Under the pieces are notes generated by a model that saw only the letters and a program-made list of their open reading frames with translations, did no database searches and was not told the DNA's origin. Below are positions 10,223 through 20,587 of a DNA stretch of 64,000 bases, one piece after another. Origin of the DNA: Pseudo-nitzschia pungens (taxonomy: Eukaryota > Bacillariophyta > Bacillariophyceae > Bacillariales > Bacillariaceae). The position numbers and the translations under genes are program-made. Numbering within the stretch: position 1 is the stretch's first letter; the number at the start of each line of letters is the position of its first letter. Location of the stretch: contig CM074758.1 of the NCBI GenBank assembly GCA_037355855.1, positions 1,957,001 to 2,021,000 on the forward strand, in the 5' to 3' direction.

Positions 10223-11353
10223 TCACAGAGGCAGATATTCCCCCTTTTCGTTTTGATAAATCTTCCCCTCCAGTTGCAGGTCCTCCGTCATTTCCCGGAC
10301 CTCGCGCTGCGGTTTTTGCAGGACCGCGGCCAGGTCTTTCAGCGAGAGGCCCTCGAGGGGGGACGGAGGAGGCTTCGGCGGCGCCCGAGCGCGAGGTCCC
10401 GGCGACGGACGCAGCGTCCCGGGCGGCATCTCGGAACCGACTCCCGGTGCGATCGCCGGGCTCCCGGGATTTTTGCGGAACCGCTTTGGCGGAAGTCCCG
10501 TTCGGAGCTTTCGGGAACGAAGCGGTGGCCCGCCGGTGCTCCATCGCGGGAGTTTTCGTCGCGGGGGAATTCTGTGATCGGTGTTGTTGTTGCTGCTGTT
10601 GTTGTGGTTGTGGTTGTTGCTGTTACTTATGTTGGGTCTTCTCGATAGCGGTGGCTTGCTCTTCTGCTCCGGTAGCTGTTCTTCTCGTTGCAATTGAGCG
10701 TGGAGACGAATGAACCGATACACCGCGGACGCATTCCTTCGCCTGGTCGGAAAGCCGGATTTGTGGCAGAGATTCGAATACCGAATGCCCGAGCAATCCC
10801 CCTGCTCGTGGTGACTGAGTTCCATCCACCGATACCGTTCGTCCATCGGATCCTCGATCTCGACGAGGGCATCGACGAACCACAGCTTGGTGGCGGAATT
10901 TTGCCGCAGTTTCAGTATGCAATCGTAGGTTTTCCCGATTTCTATCCTTGTGGCGAATGGCGTTGCGGGCTCCATCATTTGCCGGGGGGCGCAAACGTCG
11001 ATGGAATCCGTCCCGTCGTCGATCGACACCGACAAAAAGGCGGTCTCGCGTGCCGGGCTTGCCGCGGTGGCGGTTGCGGTCGTGGATTCCGGTTGGAGCG
11101 GTGCCCGTCTTTCATTTTCCGTGCCCAACGATCGGTGCGCCGCGTCGCGATGATTCGACGAGTCCGACTCTCCGACGTGGAATGCGGCACTCGAGCGGTT
11201 CATCAATGGGGAAAGCGCCGCTAGATCTTCCGCGGAAAATCCTCCGAAAGAAGTAACGACGCCCATGACTCGAACGGATTCTCTCGAATTTGCGAGAAAG
11301 GTCCCGGCTTTCAAATCTTTCACCCAGCAGTATTTTGTATTGGACGTTTCCAT
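10223..11353 (-). CDS. OB-fold plus winged-helix protein, STN1/RPA2-like
   Basis: The N-terminal half reads as an OB-fold of the RPA32/STN1 type: strand RVMGVVTSFGG, then after a polar loop SVSIDDGTDSIDV (the D-D-G-T/S-x-x-I-D-V signature of these ssDNA-binding folds), then the KLRQNSATKLWFVDALVEIEDP strand pair. The last about 45 residues look like a small winged helix (LSLKDLAAVLQ ... LEGKIYQNEKGEYLPL), also the RPA2/STN1 arrangement. Between them is a disordered linker with Asn/His runs encoded by GTT/GTG triplets at about 10577-10625. Length 376 aa. A role in ssDNA or telomere end binding (CST complex) or replication is inference from fold only; I cannot separate STN1 from RPA2 or another OB protein. 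The start is an ATG shared with the divergent PCID2 promoter region. Confidence 0.55.
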   Translation of the reverse strand: METSNTKYCWVKDLKAGTFLANSRESVRVMGVVTSFGGFSAEDLAALSPLMNRSSAAFHVGESDSSNHRDAAHRSLGTENERRAPLQPESTTATATAASPARETAFLSVSIDDGTDSIDVCAPRQMMEPATPFATRIEIGKTYDCILKLRQNSATKLWFVDALVEIEDPMDERYRWMELSHHEQGDCSGIRYSNLCHKSGFPTRRRNASAVYRFIRLHAQLQREEQLPEQKSKPPLSRRPNISNSNNHNHNNSSNNNTDHRIPPRRKLPRWSTGGPPLRSRKLRTGLPPKRFRKNPGSPAIAPGVGSEMPPGTLRPSPGPRARAPPKPPPSPLEGLSLKDLAAVLQKPQREVREMTEDLQLEGKIYQNEKGEYLPL

Positions 11354-12028
11354 CGTGTTGTTGTTGTCTCTGTTTTATCTATTGCTTCGATGTTGCGAGG
11401 CCGTCTCTAGTTCCTGGGTTCCCGCTCTGCCGGCATCCCTTCCGGTGCCGTAGCATTGCAGTCGCAGTCCACATCTCAACAAGAACGAGAGACAACAGCG
11501 ACAACAGCGACAACAATCGAAGAAAAAAGTTGGAGCGAAGCGGCAGGAATCAAAGCACCAAAAATTGGCGCGTTTCTTTGCATTTCGGACTCGATCGACT
11601 CCTATCTATCCAAGCGTGACCGAATCAATCAGTCACGGTAAATAGATATAGATATCGATGAGGCTTACTATCCATACTATAAACAAATGTTGACTCGTGA
11701 CGCAATAATTTTATTGGTGATGCTTGTAATCGACCGAATTTTGAAGGGCGGTTCGGATTGTTTTCTCCCGATCACCACGGCTCCCGACTCACTCCCGGCT
11801 CCCGCTTCATGGCTTCATGCTTCATGGCTTCATGCTTTGATGTTGGATGGTGATTTTTTTGAAAAAACAGACGGAGGTTGTGCTTTTTTAAAAAAGATTA
11901 CGGTACAAGTAGCTTCGGTGAAGTTCGGTGAAGAATATGATCAAGACCATCCAACACTAGCGGACGAATCGAATTGTGGAACAAACCCCTTTGCAACAGT
12001 GCTCCGCATTGTCCCGTCCTTCCACACC
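11354..12028. promoter_or_regulatory. Divergent promoter between OB-fold gene and PCID2
   Basis: Genes read away from this 675-bp spacer on both sides. It contains a short tandem array of GCTTCATG units (11804-11834) and a direct duplication of TTCGGTGAAG near 11915-11930. An open frame in phase with PCID2 begins at 11687, but its translation has no counterpart in PCID2 proteins, so I treat it as leader sequence. Confidence 0.4.
11804..11834 (+). repeat. GCTTCATG tandem array
   Basis: Four tandem copies of (G)CTTCATG, one lacking its first G. It lies about 200 bp upstream of the PCID2 start. Confidence 0.8.
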
Positions 12029-13629
12029 ATGGTGAACGTTCGACAAACAAAACAGGCCCTCCATAATGCCCTCGTCAATCAGGATCCAAACCGGCTGGCT
12101 CGGATCTTTGAACTTCCCATCGCCAATTCTTCTTCTTCGTCGTTGTCGTCGTCGTCCGGTGAACCGAGAAAGCACAATCCCCAGTCGTTTACGGTGGACG
12201 GCAAAGATTGCGGGGGTCTTCTGACGTCCTTGCTGGACGCGCACGCGGCCTCGGAAGTCGTAAGTGTTTCGTGATTGGACGGGCATCATCGGTCGTCTCG
12301 TTGCGTTGTCTTGCGTTGTATTGCGTTGCATTGCGTTGCGTTGCGTTGCTTGAAAACTATGCAACGAACGGCGTCGGCATCTCACGAATCCGCCCGCCGA
12401 CTCTTGGAACATATTTGTCGTCGCGATCGCGATCAAACAGGGAAACATCGAAGCCATGCTCGAAGCGCAGATAAAGCTGCACCCAAAGTTCAATCAGCTG
12501 TTCGGTTCGTCGGAAGGAAATTGGATGGTGCCCGCGATGATTGTCGTTTGCAAAACCACTCACAAGCTGGGACTGGAGGCCGACCGTCAAATCTTGCTCC
12601 GGAGCAAAACGAAACAAAACCACCACGCCAAGCTGCAGAAAGCGGTCCCCATTCTGCAAGAATCCTACTCGAAAACCTTCAACGATCGAACCGAGTACCA
12701 GCCGGGAGCCCCGTTCGACAATGCCGGGAGCAAGCAGGCCGGGGTGCTCGCCATTGTCAACGAACTCTTCGGAATGTACTTTCGGCTCAACATTTTGCGG
12801 CTGTGCAAGAACTTGATACGGCCCGTCGAAACGAAAAAACTCTCCGAAAAAGGAAGCATGTCGGAAATGGTGACCTATCGATACTACATCGGCCGGCTGT
12901 CCATGTTCGAGGACGACCATGCCCGTGCCGAAACCAACCTGGAGTACGCCCTCCAGCACTGCCACAAGAGCGCCACCAGCAACAAAAAGCGTATCTTGAA
13001 ATACCTGGTGCCGGTCAAGCTGTACCGAGGAAAACTGCCTACAACCTACCGTGAGTATCTCGATCGCATCGCATCGCATCGCATCGTATCTTTTCGAATT
13101 GCATCGTGCGTTGGTTCAGAGGAGTGTTGGAGGATGGTATATGGATGGTACTATGATGGCACGGGCACCTGCGCTCACACCGTGCATTATCGCGCTGCAT
13201 TCTCTGCCTTTTGCAATACACTCGAACCAACACTTAGTATTGGACAAGTACGGATTGGAAGAATTCAAACCGCTCGTAGAGGGCATCCGCAAGGGAGACC
13301 TTCGAACCTTTCAGGATGGCCTGATCCGGTACCAGGATCGGTTCATCCGACAGGGAACCTACCTGCTGTTGGAAAAATGCAAGACGGTAGTCTACCGCAA
13401 TCTCTTCAAGCGCGTCTGGAAAATCATGGACAGCCACCAGATCAAACTGGAACACATCGCCAAGGCCTTCAAGTGGCTGGGAACGCCCATCGACATGGAC
13501 GAAATGGAGTGCATCCTGGCCAACCTGATTTTCAAGCGATACATCAAGGGCTATTTGTCGCACGCCAAGCGGACATTGGTTCTGTCCAAGAGAGACCCCT
13601 TCCCGACATCGGCGGTCATTTCGGAGTAA
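12029..13629 (+). CDS. PCID2: PCID2 / Thp1-type PCI-domain protein (three exons)
   Basis: Subunit of the TREX-2 type mRNA export complex. Exons by my reading: 12029-12259, 12441-13050, 13238-13629, giving 410 residues (human PCID2 is about 400). The introns (181 and 187 bp) are GT-AG, phase 0 and phase 1. The second junction restores a PTTYLLDKYGLEEF segment that aligns with the orthologue. Family hallmarks: GSKQAGVLAIVNELF, LRLCKNLIRP, RYYIGRLSMFEDD, HCHKSATSNKKRILKYL, then the winged-helix PCI end with EKCKTVVYRNLFKRVW, DMDEMECILANLIF, KGYLSHAKRTLVLSK and the terminal DPFP. The start was chosen at 12029 because it matches the family length; an in-frame ATG at 11687 would add 114 unrelated residues. 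Both introns carry short tandem arrays. Confidence 0.93.
12301..12350 (+). repeat. Ten-base tandem array inside PCID2 intron 1
   Basis: Five consecutive copies of TTGCGTTGNN, the last two bases varying (TC, TA, CA, CG, CT). It fills the middle of a 181-bp intron. Confidence 0.9.
13066..13090 (+). repeat. GCATC pentamer array inside PCID2 intron 2
   Basis: Four copies of GCATC followed by a GTATC variant, starting 15 bp after the 5' splice site. Confidence 0.85.
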
Positions 13630-13900
13630 ACCCGATCGGAGTGATGTTTCGAGGCACTGCACGATGCTCGGACGCATTCGTAGGATTCGGAAGGGGCGGG
13701 GAGGAAACTAACTAATTCTAGTAGATTTATCATCTGGTTTCACAAAGGCAAACAGTGCATCGTAACATTGGAAGAACACGGGCGAGAAAGTCTCTCCCGG
13801 AACACCTGCATTCTATCAGCTACAAAATGTGTTCGTGGCGATTGCTTCGATACCACTCGCATTGAAATTCTCCTAGCGTGCCTTCGCTATTATTTATTTG

Positions 13901-14917
13901 TTATTTGCTGCTTCTCGGATATTCCTCGATCAAACGCGCCCAGTCTTCGTTCTGCTTCGGATTCGGCTTCCACTTCCTTTCGACGCTGTGCAAGGGCCCG
14001 TCTTTCCAGTTGTTGTCGTAGCCGAGGCCGTCCATCAGGGATTCCATGACATCGTCGACCCTGGCCCGAACAACGTGCGCCGCGTCTTTGTCTCTGGGCG
14101 TTTCTTGGAGGTTGACAATGACAAACTTTTTTGCCAGCAGCGGGAGACTCCCGACGGGTTCGATTCGCAACGACGTACCCAGGCACAGTATCAGGTCCGC
14201 CCTGGCGCATTCGGCGTGCACCCGTTCCATGTCGAGAACCGGATCTTCCCAGTCCAGGAGACTGTCTCGCAGGTCGCCTCCGTCCGGACATTCGTCGCAT
14301 CGGTTTCCGGTCGGTTTGAAACTCAGACCCCCCAATTCCTCGTCTCGAAAGTATTCGCACCCGCAATCCGCGCATTTTTCCGTAAAGATGCAACCGTGAA
14401 CCGTGGAATGGTGATTTCTGGACAATCCGGATCTCCGATGCAGGCCGTCGACGTTTTGGGTGACGCAGTATTTGATGTTCCCGTCGAGCACGAGTCGCGT
14501 TATTGCACGATGCGTCAATGTAGGTTTCGCCAGCGCAAACAAGGTGTCTTCGTTTTGACTTTGCTTTTGCTTTTGCGATTGCGTTTGCGTTTCCGCGGAC
14601 GGAGATGCAGACTCGATGTTCTCCGACAGCTTTCGTTTTCGGTTGGGAGCAGAAGCCGATTTCTTGGTTTTCTTCTCCAGTCGCATTTTTTGTTTTTCCT
14701 TCGTCCAGATACCGTTGGGTCCGCGAAAGTCCGGGATGCCACTCGCTGTGCTGATTCCTGCCCCGGTGAGAACAACGGTGTATTCGGATGCCTTCACTGC
14801 TTTCACCAGATGCTTTAGCTTGACCGACAGAGCTCTTCTGGAATCATAAATCTCGGGCAAGCCTACCGTCCCCTTGTTGGGGTATTCGGACAAACGAGAA
14901 GCATAACCCGCCGACAT
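13901..14917 (-). CDS. SIRT6: SIRT6-type NAD-dependent protein deacylase
   Basis: Class IV sirtuin of the SIRT6/7 branch, a chromatin deacylase or mono-ADP-ribosyltransferase. The N-terminus YASRLSEYPNKGTVGLPEI closely follows animal SIRT6. NAD-binding TGAGISTASGIPDFRGPNGIW is at 51-71, QNVDGLH at 154-160, the catalytic histidine is His174 (TVHGCIF), and the zinc cysteines are 182/185 and 207/210. GTSLRIEP and IVNLQETPRD complete the Rossmann fold. Length 338. An insert of roughly 40 residues (about 80-122) rich in Lys, Ser and Gln (including a KRKL basic patch) replaces the short loop after the GIW motif and might serve as a nuclear signal; this is inference. The C-terminus is short, without the long Pro-rich tail of human SIRT6. 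Single exon; its 3' end converges on PCID2. Confidence 0.92.
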   Translation of the reverse strand: MSAGYASRLSEYPNKGTVGLPEIYDSRRALSVKLKHLVKAVKASEYTVVLTGAGISTASGIPDFRGPNGIWTKEKQKMRLEKKTKKSASAPNRKRKLSENIESASPSAETQTQSQKQKQSQNEDTLFALAKPTLTHRAITRLVLDGNIKYCVTQNVDGLHRRSGLSRNHHSTVHGCIFTEKCADCGCEYFRDEELGGLSFKPTGNRCDECPDGGDLRDSLLDWEDPVLDMERVHAECARADLILCLGTSLRIEPVGSLPLLAKKFVIVNLQETPRDKDAAHVVRARVDDVMESLMDGLGYDNNWKDGPLHSVERKWKPNPKQNEDWARLIEEYPRSSK

Positions 14918-16291
14918 GATTGTGGACGACGACCATCAATACAAGTGTGTGTTGGTGTTCATGATTTCATCATGGTTATATGGGTCGGCGCTCGCAAAAC
15001 GTGAGACTCGCTCGGACACTTCCGACGCGCAAGATCGAGTTGGTGTTTTAAGTTAAGTCTTACGTGTTGTAAATTGGATCATCAATGTTTACAATGGGGG
15101 TCGAAATACCGTATCGATACCGAAATCACCTTATGCCGGAATGCCTAAATGTCAAACTACCGTTTTGGTCGAAGGCGGTCTTTGATTCCGAACAGATTTA
15201 ATGACATGTCATGGGATTGGACTTCGATTACCGCCAAGTTGGGTGTACCGGTTCTCGAAACTGATACTCAATACAGTAAAGGTTACCGTTGGAATCATAA
15301 AGAATCGTCTATGTTTTTACGGAATACGAAGCACTTTTACCAACACGACAGTAACCTTGCTGCTACAACGAATTACGAGTAGCAGTGTTTATCATTTTAA
15401 AAACAATTCTTGTCCTCATCAATCTAGATGGTACCGTACGAGTACCGTAACTTACTAGGAATTACGGTATTCAATATTGGCTTTATTGAAGTCCGTGACT
15501 TATGGATTCAAGATTTTCTTTTTCCAATCACTTCGCTGTAGCTTGAAGCTAGATTCTTGTTGGGGAGTCTTGAGGACGTACTACGGTAAGGTTTACTACT
15601 AGTAGTAATGCGGTAGTAACAAAAGACGTTTCTTCTGGAATTGAGAAGAAGAACTGCTACAAGCCCTTTCGTGTGAAGGAACTCTGCTACGTCGTACTAC
15701 TAGTAGTAAGGTTAGTCTTCAGTATTGTTGGATAGGTCACAAAAGACTACGAAGTACTTTCGATGTGATAGTAACCTTAGTAGTAGAAGTACTAGTAGTA
15801 GTTGATATTCTATTTTCTCCTGTGGCAAACAGTCTACCGTACTCTTGATTCTGCTGTCAATTATGTTTTAGTCGATTGGTTATTGAGCTCACTGACAAAG
15901 TAACAATGTCGGAATTGTAAGTAGAAGGAGTAGCAAGCGTAGGCTTAGTAGTTCAAGAGCAAAAATAAAGAATGTGTTCTTGATTCCTCATTTTCACTGG
16001 GTTAGCCCATGCATGTAGGGGAAATTCCAAAAGGAAAATTCTCTTAAGTCTTCACACTCCATTTTTTGAATGCTATCGATTAGAGCTGGCAAATTTGAAT
16101 TCGTGATGTGTCATATTATGTCTACTGAGAACAGAACTTCAACAAAGGAGACAATAGCAGATACGATTTTCGGGAACGTCGCAGCAATCAGCATTTATGC
16201 CTTAGGAATAGGCGATCTCAACAAGTCGTGAATGCGGACCTTCAAACCTTCAACATGTGAATTCAAAAGAGTTGATGGATGGCATTGTTAT
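14918..16291. other. Gene-free spacer with CTACTAGTAG clusters
   Basis: About 1.4 kb without a credible gene. Next to the sirtuin start is TTAAGTCTTACGTG (15053-15066), about 135 bp upstream of its ATG. Between 15590 and 15805 there are several palindromic ACTACTAGTAGTA blocks, and 15430-15460 has TACCGTACGAGTACCGTAAC. The right end is the 3' flank of PCIF1. Confidence 0.45.
15053..15066. promoter_or_regulatory. TTAAGTCTTACGTG element upstream of sirtuin gene
   Basis: Same inverted core (TAAG-T-CTTA) as at 6104, with the ACGTG extension seen at other sites. It lies 136 bp from the sirtuin start codon. Regulatory role is inferred from recurrence only. Confidence 0.3.
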
Positions 16292-18244
16292 TCAAGTACC
16301 CATCTTTCGTTTTCGGTCCATCAGCTCACTCTCGTGGCGGCTTGAAAATGCAAGCCTGATATCTTTCTCGAGCGTTTTGAGATCGGTGCTAGTATTGGCG
16401 TTTGGAGTTTGCAAAATGATGACACTCGTATCGTATGAGCTTTGCTTGTACTGCGTCGGTCGTAGATGCTGCGCTCCTTCGACATAACCGTGTTCTCGTG
16501 CATTGAGAACAATGTGTTTGGTGCAATAGCTGCTTGATATCATGGCACGAAACGACTCGGCAGCCGCGGATTTCGCAACCGCTATGTTGTCGTTGAAATC
16601 GGAGGATTGCGATGCTTTTGTGGAACGCTTCTTCTTATTTTTGTTGTTGTTGTTGTTGTTGTCGTTGTTGGCAGAAGGAACAACCACAACAAAGGTCAAT
16701 TTGAGATTTTTTTCGTCCGCCCTCTCGAGAGCTTCGATCATGTGATCGGCCATGGACAACATGATTCCAGGGGTGAACGGTGGATTCGCCTCGCAATATT
16801 CGCCTCCACCATCGCTCTCGTCGGGTTGCGCCTCGGCGTCAAACCTGCAATCAAAAAAGCGTCCCACCGACCCAAAGTGCCAATCCAAATCGGGAAAGGC
16901 CGATGCGAACCGCGGCAACGTTGCATTGAAGGGCGAGGCGAACCCTTCAAACCACGCATTGGAAGAAGAACTCTCTCCCGTGTTCGAAAAGTGCGCCTTT
17001 AAGACGTCAAAGACACCGGAATGAATGGCACCTTTCCGTTGCATGGATAGGACGAAAAAAGAGAGAAATACGATTCGTTAGTGACCGAAGACGGAATTTT
17101 CAAGCGTTCCTACTAACATGGGCAACACAAATGGAATGTCTTTCCTACCTTGCATTCCTCCCCCCCTCAGATCGTCCAAGAGTCCCCCACCGGACAAAGC
17201 CGAATACCGCAGCAGCAACGCCAATATCAGGATGTGAAACGATCGTTCCAACATTGTCTCGGTGTTGTTTTTGGCAGTCTTGTTCTCGCCAAACGTCAAG
17301 TTGGGGTGAATGTCGAGGAAGCGATTCTTCAGTTTTTCGTAATGGATCTTATTGATTCGGAAGCAAAACGGCTTCTTCCACCTCTTTCGCGAATATTCTA
17401 TGCTGACAAGATTGTTGGTCGTCGACGACTTGGTGGACGTGTTGATGCGATCTCCCTTGTTCAGCGGCGATTGGCGCCGAAATCGATCCTCCTGGGACAA
17501 GAGTTCCTGGCATGCCAGATTGGTGCTCCGACAAAGTTTTGCGATGATTTTTTCCGCGTCGCTCTCGTCGATGTCGTTCTGCTTGCTGGTCAACTCGGAC
17601 AACAATCGCCGGGACGCCTCCGAATCCGGAGACGATCGAAGAGGCAGCACGCTGTCTCCCCCGATGACCCGGGCTTCTTCTTCGTGCTTCGAGTCCAGCA
17701 ACCAGCGCTCAAAGACCGGCATCCGGAGATCCTTTCCCGCGACCTGCTTGATTTTCAGCAACAAATCCGACAGTTCCTTCACCTTGAAGTTCCTGGCAAT
17801 TTCCTGATCAATGTTGGGAAGCAACCCGGGCGTGTAGATGCCTCCCTTTGCCCAGACTCGAAAGCTTCGTTCCCAATTCTCGACATCGTCCGTGCTCATC
17901 ATGTGCTTCGAAGACGTTTTGGTTTTGTTTGCCTGCTGGATCCAAGATGGTTGTCGGTGCTTTCCCCTTTTCGTTGCATGCGTCGTTTTCGGCTTCGGAA
18001 GGCTGTCGGATTTCGCCGTTGTGGCTTTGGCGTTGGCGATGGCGTTGGCGTTGGCACCGGAGGGACCATCCCGGGAAGAATCGTTCTGCTCCGGCAGAGT
18101 TCCGCCCTGGAACATCATTTCGGTCATGCAATCGTCCATCGAAGCGGCATCCCCGGATCCACCAAACCCGGTGAGATTCGCGAGGCCGGAAAATTCACTC
18201 ACATCCTTGATCTTTGGTCGTTTGTTCTTTTTGTTTTTCGGCAT
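16292..18244 (-). CDS. PCIF1: PCIF1-type cap-adenosine N6-methyltransferase (two exons)
   Basis: Homologue of PCIF1/CAPAM, which N6-methylates the first transcribed 2'-O-methyladenosine next to the mRNA cap. Exons: 18244-17149 and 17031-16292; a 117-bp GT-AG phase-1 intron (17148-17032) joins the GGGMQ end of exon 1 to GAIHSGVFDVL. Product about 611 aa. The catalytic NPPF is at residues 448-451, preceded by FEGFASPFNATLPRFASAFPDLDWHFGS, a strong family match. Exon 1 carries the helical domain (KPFCFRINKIHYEKLKNRF, then HILILALLLRYSALSGGG). I see no WW domain at the N-terminus, which is disordered and basic, so direct binding to the RNA polymerase II tail is doubtful. An Asn/Lys run (about 16637-16662) interrupts the core after VVVVPSANND. 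The start was taken at the ATG before PKNKKNKRPK; another ATG lies 51 codons upstream. Confidence 0.88.
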
Positions 18245-18973
18245 GCTGGAAAATTCCGGCAACGGCAACAGCGCTTGGGGTTCGTTCCGATTCTTCCGGA
18301 TTGTGATGTGTCTGTTACTACGAAGCGCACAACTATGATTGCCTTTCGCAACACCAAAATGGATAACAACCGAACCAAACACAGATGGTAGAAGCATTCA
18401 GAATGAATGAATACATCTTACTTGTCGATATGGCATTATGGATTGCAGTTTCCAGTTTCCAGTAAAACTTGGTGAGGCACAGGAATTGATTGGTTCGCAA
18501 AAATCGAAGCAGCTCATGATTTTTTCTCATTCCCATCTCCCCCCTCCCTCCGGCAATTTCTCCGAATGAGTGAGTGAGTCCCAGTTTGTGCGGCACAGGC
18601 GAATAGAATTTCTTCTCTCGCGACAACAACAAAAATCCTGAATCACATCACCGAACACGTTGCACATTAACACTTTTGAAACGCCAAGTGGTAAAACCGC
18701 AAGCAAGCGCCGACTCACAACGATGGATGAACGCTACTAGAAGTACTTCGTATATCGTGCCGCATTTTCAATCTCGTTCGAAACATTAGCGAAGGAATAA
18801 CAAACGAAAGTTTGGGCCCCTTGACTCGTTTTGTACACAAATTGAAGCACAAAGAAGACGAACCAGGTGGAAGCTGTAACTCCTCAAAATCACAATTCCT
18901 CGAACGCAAAGATTCGGTATGTGTGGACCAACCGAAACGATACCTGGCCGCAGGAGAAAAAGGTCGACCAAAC
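18245..18973. promoter_or_regulatory. Divergent spacer between PCIF1 and MFS transporter genes
   Basis: Holds both 5' flanks. The frame of PCIF1 stays open for about 150 bp and that of the MFS gene for about 160 bp without a compelling start, so short N-terminal extensions or 5' exons cannot be excluded. No repeats of note. Confidence 0.4.
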
Positions 18974-20371
18974 ATGGACGCCGACGGAGAAACCGACGAC
19001 GGCGGGCCTCGAACGAAAGGCCCGAAGAAAACCGCCGAGACCCAGCCGGAGCACCGGGGATTCCTCTACGGGACACTGTCGATTGCCCTTTTGGTGACGG
19101 CATCCTCCGTGATCATGGGATTCTACCAGAGCAAGAGAGACACGCTCGGCTGTGACGTCCAGTGCATCGGCACCATGACGTCGGCGAAATCGACGCTCTC
19201 GCTGGTGGGCTCCACCATTATCGGAAAGTGCTCGGATTCCAAGGCCCTGGACTCGGTGGGTGGCGCCCGGCGGGTCTTTTTGGTGCTGGGCGTCCTGGCG
19301 TCCGCCCTCGACGTTTTGATTTCCTTCCGGGCCACCTCGATCCGGGCGCTGTGGATGGGCATGGTTCCGTCGGCGCTCTGCCAGCAGAATTTCACCGTCC
19401 TCAAGGCCCTCTTCATAGAGTACCAGGACGAGACGGCGTCGGCGGCCGAACGGGCCGGCAGAGTGGGCAAGCTCGGCATGGCGGTGGGCCTGGCCTTCAT
19501 GGCGGGGCCGTTGATGGGCTCTGTGCTGTTCCAAGAGTACCGAACCGCCGCGCTGTTTGCGGCGGCCTGCCTCCTGGGATCCATTGCGTGCATCGTTCTG
19601 CTGCCGAATCCGCAAGCCGCCCGCTCGAGCCAATCTTCCGCGGCGAGCGAAACACCCGAAACGGTGGTTCGGAAACCATCCTCGTCGTCGTCGTCGAGAT
19701 CTGCGTTCGGATTCGGAAGCCTGGTCCCGGATCTGGTGCCCGCCGCGAGAACGCCCCCCGCCGTCTTCATCATGGTCTCGCGGGTCTTCATGGGCCTGTC
19801 CTTTCACATCTTCCAAACGATCTGGGCGGTGGCCCTGAGGGAGCGCTTCGAGTTTGGCCCGAGGGACTACGGCCGGTACTATTCGTTCATCGGGTTGCTC
19901 TTTGCCATTTCCCAGGGCTTCGTCGCCAAGCGGCTGCTCAAGCGCTTCGGCGCCAGCGACAGAGGCCGGAAACACCTGCTGCTGGCCTGCGCCCTGGTGT
20001 TGGGCGGTGGCCGGTTCGTGGTGTACCAGACCCACACCCTCTCCGTGGTGTATTGCGTCTTTGGGTGCATCATCACGGCGCTGGGCGTCATCAACACCAT
20101 CTTCACGGCGGACACCAGCAAGATTGCCGGTCCCAGCGAGCTGGGGGGCCTCTTTGGCGTCCTGGGGAGCATGGAGAGCCTGGCGGGGATCACCGGGCCG
20201 ATCCTGGGCGGGATGCTGGCGCGGTGGGTCCACCCCGTGTGGGGTCCGCTGGGTGCCGTTCTGGCGCTGTACGGGAGCGTCTTTGCCATGATCGCGGTCG
20301 GCTACGAAAGCGTCGTGTGCCGGGGCAAGACTACGACGACGACAGCGAGCGGCGCCAAAAAGACCCTGTAA
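18974..20371 (+). CDS. Major facilitator superfamily transporter
   Basis: A 465-residue polytopic protein with about 12 hydrophobic segments split into two halves by a Ser-rich cytosolic loop (near 230-250). The first helix is YGTLSIALLVTASSVIMGFY; the loop after helix 2 has GKCSDSKALDSVGGARRV, a recognisable MFS motif A (G-x-x-x-D-x-x-G-x-R-R). The second half has MGLSFHIFQTIWAVAL and a weaker motif near the LLKRFGASDRGRKH loop. The layout resembles the TetA-like drug/metabolite group; the substrate cannot be told. The ATG at 18974 is the first in frame and leaves a polar N-terminal tail of about 30 residues. The coding region is markedly GC-rich, which creates long but meaningless open frames on the other strand and in a second plus frame. 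Confidence 0.85.
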   Translation: MDADGETDDGGPRTKGPKKTAETQPEHRGFLYGTLSIALLVTASSVIMGFYQSKRDTLGCDVQCIGTMTSAKSTLSLVGSTIIGKCSDSKALDSVGGARRVFLVLGVLASALDVLISFRATSIRALWMGMVPSALCQQNFTVLKALFIEYQDETASAAERAGRVGKLGMAVGLAFMAGPLMGSVLFQEYRTAALFAAACLLGSIACIVLLPNPQAARSSQSSAASETPETVVRKPSSSSSSRSAFGFGSLVPDLVPAARTPPAVFIMVSRVFMGLSFHIFQTIWAVALRERFEFGPRDYGRYYSFIGLLFAISQGFVAKRLLKRFGASDRGRKHLLLACALVLGGGRFVVYQTHTLSVVYCVFGCIITALGVINTIFTADTSKIAGPSELGGLFGVLGSMESLAGITGPILGGMLARWVHPVWGPLGAVLALYGSVFAMIAVGYESVVCRGKTTTTTASGAKKTL

Positions 20372-20587
20372 ACGAAACGGAGGACGCATCGGTTTTTCGC
20401 GACAGTGGTCGCCATCGCTGGGCGAAGGTGGATCCGATGGAATGTATCCTACACGAATTGGGAACCACGGCAAGCGCAGTTGTTGCGTTGCGCACAAATT
20501 TTTGGATTGTCTATATATATATATTTATTATAATACAGTATTAGAATGTCATATTCATAGTGATACAGTAAAGAACAGTCTTGAAAG

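Noticed and set aside
11687..12028. 114-codon in-frame N-terminal extension of PCID2
   Set aside because: No similarity to PCID2, contains a translated tandem repeat, and the protein reaches family length from the ATG at 12029.
18890..20497. 535-codon antisense frame and a 460-codon second plus-strand frame over the MFS gene
   Set aside because: Products are Arg/His/Pro-rich with no membrane segments or domains. They arise from the GC-rich third positions of the MFS gene.
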